Source: Chloroflexota bacterium (GTDB lineage Bacteria; Chloroflexota; Anaerolineae; Anaerolineales; Villigracilaceae). From it: a DNA stretch of 34,892 bases. Below are positions 6,411 through 14,483 of the stretch, piece by piece. Position 1 is the stretch's first letter. Each line of letters opens with the position of its first letter. Position numbers and translations under genes: made by a program. Below the pieces are notes generated by a model. The model was not told the DNA's origin. It made no database searches and saw only the letters and a list, made by a program, of their open reading frames with translations. The DNA lies in the NCBI GenBank assembly GCA_021796315.1, contig JAJYOH010000008.1:1-34892 (forward strand), read 5' to 3'.

Positions 6411-8204
6411 CTACGGCGTTGGCGTGACGCGCGGCTGAGGCGTGTATGTAGGTAATGGATTAAATTTCAGCAGCGGATATAACGTCGGCGTTTGCGCAGG
6501 CGCAGGAGTCGGGACGAGCGGAATCCATCCGCTGTAACCGAAGTATGCAGTCAGGAATGAGGCGCGCTCATCGGGAGTCATCGGGCGCGGACGCGCGTAA
6601 TCTTCGAGCATCTCGGTCAACAATTCAGTGCCGATATATTTGCCGTCATAAAAAACATGACGGTCGAGAAATTCCCAGCGTTGTGCAGGCTGAGGCGGCA
6701 TGCTGGGATTGGTGGGATCAGGCGGCTGGTTGCCCATCTGATCGTAAAAAAAATTGCCCAACCCATAGTGAATGAACGTGCCTTTATAGAATTCCATTTG
6801 AAGCGGCGCGTGCGCCTGGCTTCCGCTGACGATGACCGCGCCGGCATCGGCGGCTTTGCGAAAGTCCAACGATTGCCACGGCATCACCTGCGGCGAATAA
6901 CCTTCCTTATATTGAAACGTGACAATCGGCAGATAACCTTGCGCGCGCACTTGTCCGATCTCATCAGCAAGTTGAGTGTAATCACATGGGTTCGCGCCGG
7001 GCGAATAATCTGTTGCAAGCGGTTGAGGCGGTTCACCTGCATTGCATCCGATGAACGCAATTTTGTTTCCGTGATTCTCGATCAACAGCGGCTGGCGCGC
7101 CTCGGCAAGATTCGCGCCACCGCCATAATATTGCATATTATTTTGTTTATAAAGATTCAACGTATATAAAAACGGACTAACGCCATCATCCAAAATATGC
7201 GGGCCGGTTAATTCAACAACCTTCACGCCGACATCAGCCAGCAGTTGAATATATTTCGAGTCACTGCAACGGGGCCATCTCTCGGCAGGGTTCGGCGGCG
7301 GGCAATTCGGAGCGAACGAAGTTTTATTGCTGACATGAAGAATGTCTGCTTGCCGAAGCACATCGCCAATATCCTGCGCGGGATAATCAATGCCTTTGAC
7401 TTCCATTTGATACGCGATGCCATTGACCAGCGAAGTTGTGCCGGTCATGATGAGCGTAGTTAGTTTGGACGCGTCACGATTCGAGGTTGGAAGGTTGAAG
7501 GTTTGAAGGTTTGAAGGTTGGGACGATTGCAAGGCAAAATTAATTTGCAGTGGATATTTTGTTGCATCAAAATCTTTGCGAATCGGTGATTGACCATCGA
7601 CAGTTAAAACTTTCCATTTTGGATCTAGGGATTCAAACGGGACAATTCCCCATGACGGAAGATTCTTCCATGCGTTGTCAAGCAATTGATCAGCAGGCGC
7701 AACTTTCACGGACCCGTCAGCGGGCGCGCCCCAAATGGCGGTAAACGCCGCCAGAGTTGAATCAGCCATCCACAACTGCCCCTCACCCCCAACCCCTCTC
7801 CCAATGGGAGAGGGTGTCCGAAGGACAGGTGAGGGATCGCCATGCCACGCAGATTTTAATTCGCCGAGAGTCACGCCATCCGTCACTGTTGGGAACGGCG
7901 CGACAAGGGCATAAATCCATGTAGACGATGGACCATGGACGGCGGGCGATGAAACATCAAAGATTATCGAAGCCGATGATGAATCAGGCGCAAGTGGAAG
8001 CCCCCAACTTTTTGCTGTCGCTCGAAGTTGATCGGGAACTGCCGGACTGATCCAAAACCCATTACCAATTTTTGGCAATGAAGTGGATGTCGATATGACT
8101 CTTGGCTCTGGCGACAACGATGACGATGATGCGGTTGGGGCGACAAACCCCTGAGGCGCACAGGCGGTCAGGAAAACAACAAGAAGCAAAAATATTCTTT
8201 TCAC
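6411..8204 (-). CDS. CapA-like (PGA_cap metallophosphatase fold) lipoprotein, degenerate active site
   Basis: 597 residues with a GTG start and lipobox FLTAC (Cys15). The C-terminal two thirds follow the CapA family: a first strand ending TGTTSLVNG, then LTGPHILDDGVSPFLYTLNLY, then IAFIGCNAGE, then GSQAHAPLQMEFYKGTFIHYGLGNFFYDQM, and a Pro/Thr-rich tail. Family members normally have GD, NNH and HPH metal ligands; here these read GT, GPH and QAH, so catalysis is doubtful. CapA proteins act in poly-glutamate or surface-polymer metabolism. Two in-frame repeat insertions are visible, one giving TPSPIGRGVGGEGQ and one giving QPSNLQTFNLPTSN. A -10 element lies 8 bp before the GTG, so the mRNA is probably leaderless. 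Confidence 0.8.
   Translation of the reverse strand: MKRIFLLLVVFLTACAPQGFVAPTASSSSLSPEPRVISTSTSLPKIGNGFWISPAVPDQLRATAKSWGLPLAPDSSSASIIFDVSSPAVHGPSSTWIYALVAPFPTVTDGVTLGELKSAWHGDPSPVLRTPSPIGRGVGGEGQLWMADSTLAAFTAIWGAPADGSVKVAPADQLLDNAWKNLPSWGIVPFESLDPKWKVLTVDGQSPIRKDFDATKYPLQINFALQSSQPSNLQTFNLPTSNRDASKLTTLIMTGTTSLVNGIAYQMEVKGIDYPAQDIGDVLRQADILHVSNKTSFAPNCPPPNPAERWPRCSDSKYIQLLADVGVKVVELTGPHILDDGVSPFLYTLNLYKQNNMQYYGGGANLAEARQPLLIENHGNKIAFIGCNAGEPPQPLATDYSPGANPCDYTQLADEIGQVRAQGYLPIVTFQYKEGYSPQVMPWQSLDFRKAADAGAVIVSGSQAHAPLQMEFYKGTFIHYGLGNFFYDQMGNQPPDPTNPSMPPQPAQRWEFLDRHVFYDGKYIGTELLTEMLEDYARPRPMTPDERASFLTAYFGYSGWIPLVPTPAPAQTPTLYPLLKFNPLPTYTPQPRVTPTP
7485..7523 (-). repeat. Degenerate tandem repeat inside the CapA-like gene
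   Basis: Five imperfect units of 7-8 bases (GGTTGGAA, GGTTGAA, GGTTTGAA, GGTTTGAA, GGTTGGGA on the plus strand). They are translated on the minus strand as a low-complexity loop, QPSNLQTFNLPTSN, and the reading frame stays open. Confidence 0.8.
7780..7835. repeat. Nested palindromic element inserted in frame in the CapA-like gene
   Basis: An 8-bp outer stem (7780-7787 with 7828-7835) encloses a perfect 9-bp hairpin (CCCTCTCCC 7794-7802 with GGGAGAGGG 7806-7814) and a 4-bp hairpin GTCC/GGAC (7816-7826). Together they form a three-way-junction shape. Translated on the minus strand it gives the peptide TPSPIGRGVGGEGQ between otherwise normal sequence. Similar CCCTCTCCC/GGGAGAGGG repeats are widespread intergenic elements in bacteria. 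Confidence 0.85.
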
Positions 8205-8220
8205 GGGGAGTGATTATAGC
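8202..8220 (-). promoter_or_regulatory. -10 element for the CapA-like gene, near-leaderless start
   Basis: On the minus strand GCTATAAT occupies 8220-8213, and GTG 8204-8202 follows after 8 bases. No Shine-Dalgarno is present. Transcription would start within a few bases of the GTG. Confidence 0.6.
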
Positions 8221-8247
8221 CGCAGAGCACAGAAACCAAATTGAAAC

Positions 8248-9360
8248 TTATTCGGCCTTAAGTTCAAGCCTGGCAAGCGTGAACGCAGACAACGCCTCTT
8301 CATCGATCGTCACGCCGAGACCGGCGCCGCGCGGCACATCGATGGTGCTATCGGCGTTGAGCGCGAATCTTTCATGCGTGATGTCGCGATGATAATAACG
8401 ATCCGACGCGGAAATATCTCCGGGCAACGTGAAGCCGGGCAGGGAAGCCAGCGCGATATTCGAAGCGCGGCCAACGCCGGTTTCCAACATTCCGCCGCAC
8501 CACACCGGAATATTTTGCGCGTGACATAAATTATGAACTTCGAGCGCCTGGCTCAATCCGCCGACTCGTCCAGCCTTGATGTTGATGATTTTGCAGGCAT
8601 TCATTTCCAGCGCGTAACGCGCATGGCGCGGTGAGACAATGCTTTCATCGAGACAGATCGGCGTGCGAAATTGTTGCTGTAATTTGTGATGATCCCAAAT
8701 ATCATCTTCGAACAAAGGTTGTTCGATCAGCAAAAGATTCAGATCATCGAGCGGCTTGAGCGACTGAGCCGACTCTAAAGTGAACGCCGAGTTCGCGTCC
8801 ACTTGCAGACGGATGAGCGGAAATTCTTTCCGCACCGCAGACGCATCGCCAACATCGCGTCCCGGCTTGATTTTGATCTTGACGCGTGCATAGCCCGACT
8901 CGACATATCCGCGCACGGTTCGCACCAACACTTCGGGCGACTCCTGCAGCCCGACCGACACCCCCACCGAGACTCTGTCTCTCACACCGCCAAGCATTTC
9001 CTTCAAAGATTTTCCACTGCGCTTGCCAAGCAGATCCCACACCGCCATCTCGACCCCGGCCTTGGCGAGATGATGTCCACGAATGCCGGAGACGCGTTCT
9101 TGAAAATTGGCGGCATCTTTAATTTCTCTTCCGATGATCAACGGCGCGATGAAATCTTTGATGATGTGAGTCGCGGTGACGGCAGTCTCGTAATTGTAGC
9201 CGGGGTCGCGCGTGGCGACACATTCGCCGTAACCGGTCAGGCCGTCGGCGTTGATGGAGATCAAAACACACTCACGCTCGATCTCGCGTCCGAATGAAGT
9301 TTCGAACGGCGCAACGAGCGGCATACGAAGATGATGTAAGGTAATCGAATTTATTTTCAT
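8248..9360 (-). CDS. menC: o-Succinylbenzoate synthase / N-succinylamino acid racemase (enolase superfamily)
   Basis: 370 residues, full length for the MLE-subgroup enolase fold. Catalytic residues are all visible: Lys161 and Lys163 in KIKIKPG, metal ligands Asp188 (VDAN), Glu213 (IEQP) and Asp238 (LDES), and Lys262 (NIKAG). This set and spacing match the MenC type 2 / NSAR family nearly residue for residue. OSBS makes o-succinylbenzoate for menaquinone; close relatives racemise N-succinyl amino acids, and many do both. No other men gene is in the window, so the in vivo role is open. It sits between a zinc-ribbon protein and the CapA-like lipoprotein on the same strand, and a GAGGAAAG lies about 10 bases before the ATG. 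Confidence 0.85.
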   Translation of the reverse strand: MKINSITLHHLRMPLVAPFETSFGREIERECVLISINADGLTGYGECVATRDPGYNYETAVTATHIIKDFIAPLIIGREIKDAANFQERVSGIRGHHLAKAGVEMAVWDLLGKRSGKSLKEMLGGVRDRVSVGVSVGLQESPEVLVRTVRGYVESGYARVKIKIKPGRDVGDASAVRKEFPLIRLQVDANSAFTLESAQSLKPLDDLNLLLIEQPLFEDDIWDHHKLQQQFRTPICLDESIVSPRHARYALEMNACKIINIKAGRVGGLSQALEVHNLCHAQNIPVWCGGMLETGVGRASNIALASLPGFTLPGDISASDRYYHRDITHERFALNADSTIDVPRGAGLGVTIDEEALSAFTLARLELKAE

Positions 9361-9370
9361 AACAAAAAAT

Positions 9371-9409
9371 CTTTCCTCTTTCTTCTTTCCCGAAAATGAA
9401 AGAGGAAAG
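9371..9409. repeat. Perfect 12-bp inverted repeat between menC and the zinc-ribbon gene
   Basis: CTTTCCTCTTTC (9371-9382) and its exact complement GAAAGAGGAAAG (9398-9409) enclose a 15-base spacer. It lies in the 73-bp gap upstream of menC, and one arm carries menC's likely ribosome site, so a transcript hairpin could mask translation. Confidence 0.7.
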
Positions 9410-9433
9410 ACGAAAGAAACGATTCAGGATTTT

Positions 9434-9955
9434 TTATTCAACCTTTACTTCCCCATTTGTTTCATCAAGCTTCAAACTCTTCAAAGCCTCATCCATGTCA
9501 ACGGACTCTTGTCTCATGCCAGGGACAGGCGTTGCGCAAAACGGGCAGACGTTCCACGGAAGTTCCATCAACTTTCCGCAATTGTGGCAAGCCTTCTTGA
9601 GTTTGGTGTGGCAATTCGGGCAGACCTGCCAATCGTCTTTGACGCGCCGTTCACAGCCCGGGCAGAGCGGCAATTCTTCCAATGCCTGCAGCAAAGATTC
9701 TTCTTCGAGCGTGCGCTGATATTCCTCTTCGAGTGTGCGCGTTGGACGCAAAATTAAATAAACCAACACGCCTGGCAGATTTAGAATCGCCACCAGCAGC
9801 GCCGACAAAATCTGCACCAACGGGTCACGCGCACGCGCGCGAATATCGCGGTACGTCCAGATCACGAGCGCGATCCACAACGCGGCTACGAACGCGCCGC
9901 CGAAGGCGGTCAACACCAAAAGAAAATTACTTAAAAAAGTTGGATCAAAAGGCAT
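9434..9955 (-). CDS. Membrane protein with double zinc ribbon
   Basis: 173 residues. Two hydrophobic segments (about residues 8-35 and 44-66) flank a basic loop TYRDIRARARD. They are followed by an acidic helix (RTLEEEYQRTLEEES) and then two zinc ribbons: CPGC...CPNC and CHNC...CPFC. Such double zinc-ribbon membrane proteins are common in Anaerolineae and their function is unknown; they may be scaffolds. A good Shine-Dalgarno (AGGAG) overlaps the stop of the upstream aspartase-like gene 8 bases away, so the two are probably co-transcribed and translationally coupled. Confidence 0.85.
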   Translation of the reverse strand: MPFDPTFLSNFLLVLTAFGGAFVAALWIALVIWTYRDIRARARDPLVQILSALLVAILNLPGVLVYLILRPTRTLEEEYQRTLEEESLLQALEELPLCPGCERRVKDDWQVCPNCHTKLKKACHNCGKLMELPWNVCPFCATPVPGMRQESVDMDEALKSLKLDETNGEVKVE

Positions 9956-9963
9956 GAGGTCTC

Positions 9964-11448
9964 CTATCCGCCGGTCGGTCCGCCGACGATGCCGCCTTCG
10001 GTCAGGCGGTGCAAGTCTGAAAATGCAAACTCGATTTCTTCCACCGTCACCGGACGGTTTTCATCGCGATGTTTGAGCAAGCCAGCCTTCGCTTTTTCAA
10101 CGGCCACATCACGAATGGAAATATTTTTAGCCAACGCTTCCTTCACCAGCGCCGCGCCTTGTGAATATCCGATCACAGGATTCAACGCAGTGACAACGAT
10201 CGCATTTTTCGAAAGCCAGCCTTCGGCCTTTTCACGATTCGCCGTCAGCCCTTTCACCGCGCGCTCCGTAAAAGCATTCACCGCGCCGATCATCACCTGC
10301 ATCATCTCGAATAAATTATGCGCCGCGATCGGCATCATCACATTCAATTCCAACTGCCCGGCCTGCACCGCCATCGCAATCGTCGTGTCGCAGCCGATCA
10401 CATGGAACATGGCCTGGTCCAACATTTCTGCCAGCACAGGATTCACTTTGCCGGGCATGATGCTCGAACCGGGTTGAACGGCGGGCAGATGAATTTCATC
10501 GAGTCCGGTCGATGGGCCGGATGCCAGCAAACGAAAATCATTTGCAACGCGGATCAATGTCAACGCCAATGTTCGAAGCGATGATGAAAAATCCGCGACG
10601 TCCGCCAGCGATTGCATCGACTCGAATAAATTATCGGACTCGGATAATTTGAGTCCGGTCAACTGCGATAATTTTTTAACCATGCGGGCATGATATTCAG
10701 GGTGTGCGTTCAAACCGGACCCGACAGCGGTGCCGCCAATCCCAAGCCGACTCAACCCTTCGGCTGAACGTTTGATTCGCGCGGCGTCACGCGAAACAGC
10801 TTTGGCGTACGCCCCAAATTCCTGACCAAGGCGAACCGGCACGGCGTCCTGAAGATGCGTGCGTCCCGACTTGACGATGTCATCGAATTCGCGGGCTTTC
10901 GCCTCCAGTGCAGACTCAAGTTCGTTTAACGCAGCAAGCAATTCATCCAAACGCCAGAGCGCGCCCAAACGAATGGAAGTCGGAATCACATCGTTCGTGG
11001 ATTGCGCCATGTTGACGTGGTCGTTCGGATGCACATAATATTTTCCGAGCGCGCCGCCCAGAATTTGTGTGGCGCGATTGGCGATGACCTCGTTCGCGTT
11101 CATGTTGTGACTCGTGCCTGCGCCTGCCTGGAACGGATCGACCACAAATTGCGAATCCCATTTTCCGTCCATCACTTCGTGCGCGGCCTGCGAAATTGCA
11201 TCCGATAAAATTTTGGCGGAGAATTTCTTGCTGTCAATCTCGTGATCGTTGAATAATCCCAGCTCGAAATTAACTTCCGCCGCCGCGCACTTGACCGCCG
11301 CGACAGACCAGATAAACGCCCGCCACGGACGCAGCCCAGAAATGGGAAAATTTTCCACGGCGCGCTGGGTTTGCACGCCGTAAAAAGCGTCGGCTGGAAC
11401 TTTTATTTCGCCAAGAGAATCTTTTTCAATGCGAAAGTTTTCGCTCAC
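9964..11448 (-). CDS. aspA: Aspartate ammonia-lyase (aspartase/fumarase superfamily)
   Basis: About 494 residues. The superfamily signature GSSIMPGKVNP is intact, and the N-terminus IEKDSLGEIKVPADAFYGVQT is shared by aspartases and class II fumarases. DGKWDSQFVVDP, GAGTSHNMNANEVIANRA and AGQLELNVMMP match aspartases better than fumarases (which usually have GSGTS and FELNV). The enzyme would convert aspartate to fumarate and ammonia; fumarase is the alternative. The reading frame is open to a GTG at 11460-11458, but the in-frame GTG at 11448-11446 has GGAG six bases upstream and is the better start. The 3' end is 8 bases from the zinc-ribbon gene. Confidence 0.75.
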   Translation of the reverse strand: MSENFRIEKDSLGEIKVPADAFYGVQTQRAVENFPISGLRPWRAFIWSVAAVKCAAAEVNFELGLFNDHEIDSKKFSAKILSDAISQAAHEVMDGKWDSQFVVDPFQAGAGTSHNMNANEVIANRATQILGGALGKYYVHPNDHVNMAQSTNDVIPTSIRLGALWRLDELLAALNELESALEAKAREFDDIVKSGRTHLQDAVPVRLGQEFGAYAKAVSRDAARIKRSAEGLSRLGIGGTAVGSGLNAHPEYHARMVKKLSQLTGLKLSESDNLFESMQSLADVADFSSSLRTLALTLIRVANDFRLLASGPSTGLDEIHLPAVQPGSSIMPGKVNPVLAEMLDQAMFHVIGCDTTIAMAVQAGQLELNVMMPIAAHNLFEMMQVMIGAVNAFTERAVKGLTANREKAEGWLSKNAIVVTALNPVIGYSQGAALVKEALAKNISIRDVAVEKAKAGLLKHRDENRPVTVEEIEFAFSDLHRLTEGGIVGGPTGG

Positions 11449-11504
11449 GTTTGGCTCCACTGATCAACTTTGACTATTTTACACCTTTAGATTATCGAGG
11501 ATAA

Positions 11505-11566
11505 ACCACAAAGTCACCAAGACTCGAAGACACAAATTTTTCTTTGTGCCTTTGTGACTTCGTGGT
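11505..11566. repeat. ACCACAAAG-type palindromic intergenic repeat
   Basis: The left arm begins ACCACAAAGTCACCAAG (11505) and the right arm ends TTTGTGACTTCGTGGT (11566). The arms are complementary apart from an 8-base insertion and a few mismatches. It lies between the DUF3048 and aspartase-like genes. Related elements occur at 31554-31629 and 31678-31748. Confidence 0.8.
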
Positions 11567-11572
11567 GATTTT

Positions 11573-12847
11573 TTACGGCGTGTGGAAATCGAAATGCCAA
11601 TCGAGGCCGTCGGACCAATCGTCGGTCGTCAAACCGGTGACTTGATAAAACGTCACGCCGGGTTTCAAATAAATGGGCTGGCCATCCAGGGTCGAGAGAT
11701 AAAGCGGCTGGTCCAGCTCGGTGCGATTCCACCGGGCAGGATAGGCAACGCCATCGCGAAAAACAAATGCATTACCCGAATTCACCAGATTGATGTGATA
11801 GACCTCATCCTGTTGCTCGTTTTCATTCGCAAAAATGTGAGGAACAAACAACTCCACCACATTATCCGCCGCAACCTGCTTGTTGGTTAGGGCATCCATC
11901 AGCGGGGCATAAGACTCGGGTTTGTTATTACGCGTGTCGGCGGTTTCCTGAAAGCGCAGGTAACGCCCGGATGCAGGATCGTATTGCCAATAATCATAAT
12001 CATCCACTGAATAATGATTGAAGATGCGATTGACAATCGAGCCGCCAGGTGCGACAGATAAATTGAAGAAACTGCTGCGAATGGACTGTGAGGTATTGTC
12101 CATGCCCCTCTTCGCCAGACAGGCGCTAAATCTCGAAGTATCAAAATATGTTTCGTAATGATTAATATCCACGACTTTATCGCTGACTCTGAATGTAAAA
12201 AACGGCGGGCATGAAGTATTGCCCGGTGTTGTGACAAAAGACGACAAGTCACCGCTTAGGAAATATTTGAATTCGCGCGGGTCGGCAAAATTAAAAACAT
12301 AGTAGGCGTGATACATACGCACGATGTGTTCATCGAAATAACGGCCAGAACGCACAGGCCCAACCTGTTTTGCATCGTTGCCCCAAAAAATTCCGATGAA
12401 ACGCGTATCGCCCCACTCGATGTAATATTCAAAGACTACATCCGCCAGAGTCAATCCATACTGCGGGCGGATCTCGCGCGGATAATTTGAAATCTTTATC
12501 GCCAAAGGCCGTCGTTGGAGCAGCCGTGGATCAGAAGGCGGATTGCCAGTCAGCGGGTCGATTGCTACCGACAAGGATCCTGCGATCCCTGAAGGTGTGG
12601 CAACCTGCGGAACATCGGAAGGAACACCGCGAATGTATGCTGTGGGATACGGTGTGAACGTCGGAGCATGAGCGGGTGGAGGTTGAAGCGCGTTAAACGG
12701 CGAAGCATTCGCGCCCGGCTGAAAAGGCGTGGATGTGGGACCAGCCAGAATAGCGGGACCCGTTTTCGGGTCCGGGGAGGAAGCGCAGGAAGTCAACAAT
12801 ACAAAGGTCAACAGGTAGAATGTCAATGCAAAACGATGGGGGGACAT
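11573..12847 (-). CDS. DUF3048 (YerB-like) lipoprotein
   Basis: 424 residues from ATG 12847. The signal peptide MSPHRFALTFYLLTFVLLTSC ends in a lipobox (Cys21). A Pro-rich linker (about 25-75) precedes the DUF3048 domain: RPLAIKISNYPREIRPQYGL, then ADVVFEYYIEWGDTRFIGIFW, then GPVRSGRYFDEHIV. The C-terminal half has the FRDGVAYPARWNR and LKPGVTFYQV strands typical of the second DUF3048 subdomain. It should be anchored outside the membrane; biochemical function is unknown. A longer frame reaches an ATG at 12889, but the shorter start gives a proper signal peptide and lies 7 bases after a TGGTAGAAT element. Confidence 0.88.
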   Translation of the reverse strand: MSPHRFALTFYLLTFVLLTSCASSPDPKTGPAILAGPTSTPFQPGANASPFNALQPPPAHAPTFTPYPTAYIRGVPSDVPQVATPSGIAGSLSVAIDPLTGNPPSDPRLLQRRPLAIKISNYPREIRPQYGLTLADVVFEYYIEWGDTRFIGIFWGNDAKQVGPVRSGRYFDEHIVRMYHAYYVFNFADPREFKYFLSGDLSSFVTTPGNTSCPPFFTFRVSDKVVDINHYETYFDTSRFSACLAKRGMDNTSQSIRSSFFNLSVAPGGSIVNRIFNHYSVDDYDYWQYDPASGRYLRFQETADTRNNKPESYAPLMDALTNKQVAADNVVELFVPHIFANENEQQDEVYHINLVNSGNAFVFRDGVAYPARWNRTELDQPLYLSTLDGQPIYLKPGVTFYQVTGLTTDDWSDGLDWHFDFHTP

Positions 12848-12854
12848 GGGCACG

Positions 12855-12863
12855 ATTCTACCA
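12855..12863 (-). promoter_or_regulatory. Extended -10 for the DUF3048 gene, leaderless start
   Basis: TGGTAGAAT on the minus strand (12863-12855), 7 bases before ATG 12847. The start codon should be at or within a base or two of the transcript 5' end. Confidence 0.6.
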
Positions 12864-12889
12864 AAAGGCCGACACAGGAAGCGTGGCAA

Positions 12890-14482
12890 ATGCTTCTCAA
12901 TACTGATAAAATATTGCCGCCCATGTTGATCTTAATCACAGCTTTGCTTTTGGTGGTCACAGCCTTAACGCTGGCCGTTCTACGCGTCACCCGTCCAGAG
13001 TTTCGCTTCAGCTGGTTGATAGCAGTGGGGGGCGCCTTCCTGGCATGGATCAGTGTTGTGCTGTGGCAGGCACAGATGCCGCTTTCTCTGGCTTTACCAT
13101 CCTGGCAGCCTACCAGTCTTTTTTCCGAATCTCTCACTTTCGCGGCAGACAGACTTTCATGGCCTTATGCATTAAGTCTGATCACTCTGGCGCTGGCAAT
13201 TTTATTGACCGCTTCAGTGCGCGAGGATTTTCCAAACTCACTTTCGTGGGCCGGTTCGTTGACATTATGCGCCCTCGGACTTTTGGCTGTTACAGCCAAC
13301 AATCCACTGACCCTGGTGCTGGTCTGGGCTGCCCTCGACCTGACTGAGCTGGTCGCAATGCTGCGTTCGGCCAGGGAAGCTCGATCCAGCGAGCAGGCCG
13401 TGGTTGCATTTTCGACGCGCGCAGCCGGCATTGTGCTTTTGCTGCTGGCAGACATCGTCAGCATTGCAGTGGGAAAATCCATGGACTTCTTGTCCACTCC
13501 TCCGCAGGCAGGATTATTTTTATTGGTCGCAGCCGGGCTTCGACTCGGTGTGCTGCCTCTGCATTTACCATATACATCCGAATCATCATTGCGGCGCGGG
13601 ATCGGAACCACCCTGCGGCTTGTCTCCGCCGCTTCCAGCCTTGTTTTGTTGGCGCGTATTCCGGCATCCAGCCTGGCATCACCGATCACACCGCTTTTGC
13701 TTATCCTGACAGCCGCCGCCGCGTTGTATGGCGGCTGGATGTGGCTGCGCGCGTCTGACGAATTGGCAGGCCGTCCATTTTGGATGATCGCGATTGCAAG
13801 CCTGGCCGTTGCATCCGCACTGCGAGGCGATCCGGCTGGGGCGGTTGCCTGGGGACTGGCGCTCGTGCTGGCAGGCGGGGCATTGTTCCTGGCGTCGGTG
13901 CAGCAAACCTGGCTCAACCGCGCTTTGTTGGTTGGCGCATGGAGTCTTTCAGCTTTGCCTTTTTCACTCACAGCCTCCGGCTGGGAAAACAACGTTGGCG
14001 GTTTCGTTTTTGCGCTGCCGCTTTTTCTGGCTGCGCAAGCCATGATCATCGTTGGTTTTATCCGATATGCTTTGCGTCCATCAACACGCGCCTCCCTTGA
14101 TTCGCAACCCGCCTGGACCAAAGGCGTTTACCCGGCTGGGATCGGCATTCTGCTCTTCGTTCAACTTCTGCTTGGATTTTGGGGATGGGATGGAGCGCTT
14201 CATTTGGGCGCATGGGGAGCCAGTCTCGCCGCATCTCTCCTGACCTTGGGCCTGCTGTGGGCCACACCGCGTTTCCCCGTTCTGAATCCGACCCGTGCTC
14301 ATTGGGTACAGCCTACATCGTCACGCCTCGATCAGCTTTATCAAAATGTGTGGGGACTATATCGATTTCTCGCGCGCCTGAGTCAAACGATTACCAACAC
14401 TCTTGAAGGCGAAAGCGGGATTATGTGGACATTGCTTTTTCTAATTTTATTCGTCTCCCTGCTGACACAAAGGAAACCATAG
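12890..14482 (+). CDS. Complex-I-like proton-translocating membrane subunit (NuoL/HyfB-like), divergent
   Basis: 530 residues, about 13-14 membrane segments. Recognisable antiporter-family landmarks are the TM5-like LVLVWAALDLTELVAML (about 142-158), the TM7-like AAGLRLGVLPLHLPY (about 214-228), and a C-terminal LEGESGIMWTLLFLILF segment as in hydrogenase-4/Mbh-type subunits. The TM5 glutamate usually found after the Trp is Ala here (with Asp150 and Glu153 nearby), and the TM7 lysine appears as Arg218. ATG 12890 is chosen for AGGAAG 8 bases upstream; ATG 12923, behind a GATAAAAT box, is an alternative. It is divergent from the DUF3048 gene and followed 1 bp later by a NuoK-like gene. No redox or hydrogenase subunit is nearby. 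Confidence 0.75.
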   Translation: MLLNTDKILPPMLILITALLLVVTALTLAVLRVTRPEFRFSWLIAVGGAFLAWISVVLWQAQMPLSLALPSWQPTSLFSESLTFAADRLSWPYALSLITLALAILLTASVREDFPNSLSWAGSLTLCALGLLAVTANNPLTLVLVWAALDLTELVAMLRSAREARSSEQAVVAFSTRAAGIVLLLLADIVSIAVGKSMDFLSTPPQAGLFLLVAAGLRLGVLPLHLPYTSESSLRRGIGTTLRLVSAASSLVLLARIPASSLASPITPLLLILTAAAALYGGWMWLRASDELAGRPFWMIAIASLAVASALRGDPAGAVAWGLALVLAGGALFLASVQQTWLNRALLVGAWSLSALPFSLTASGWENNVGGFVFALPLFLAAQAMIIVGFIRYALRPSTRASLDSQPAWTKGVYPAGIGILLFVQLLLGFWGWDGALHLGAWGASLAASLLTLGLLWATPRFPVLNPTRAHWVQPTSSRLDQLYQNVWGLYRFLARLSQTITNTLEGESGIMWTLLFLILFVSLLTQRKP

Positions 14483-14483
14483 C

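Noticed and set aside
13165..14121. 318-codon open frame antisense to the NuoL-like gene
   Set aside because: Composition is Ala/Arg/Ser-rich low-information sequence expected from the complement of a hydrophobic membrane-protein gene; no domain or ribosome site.
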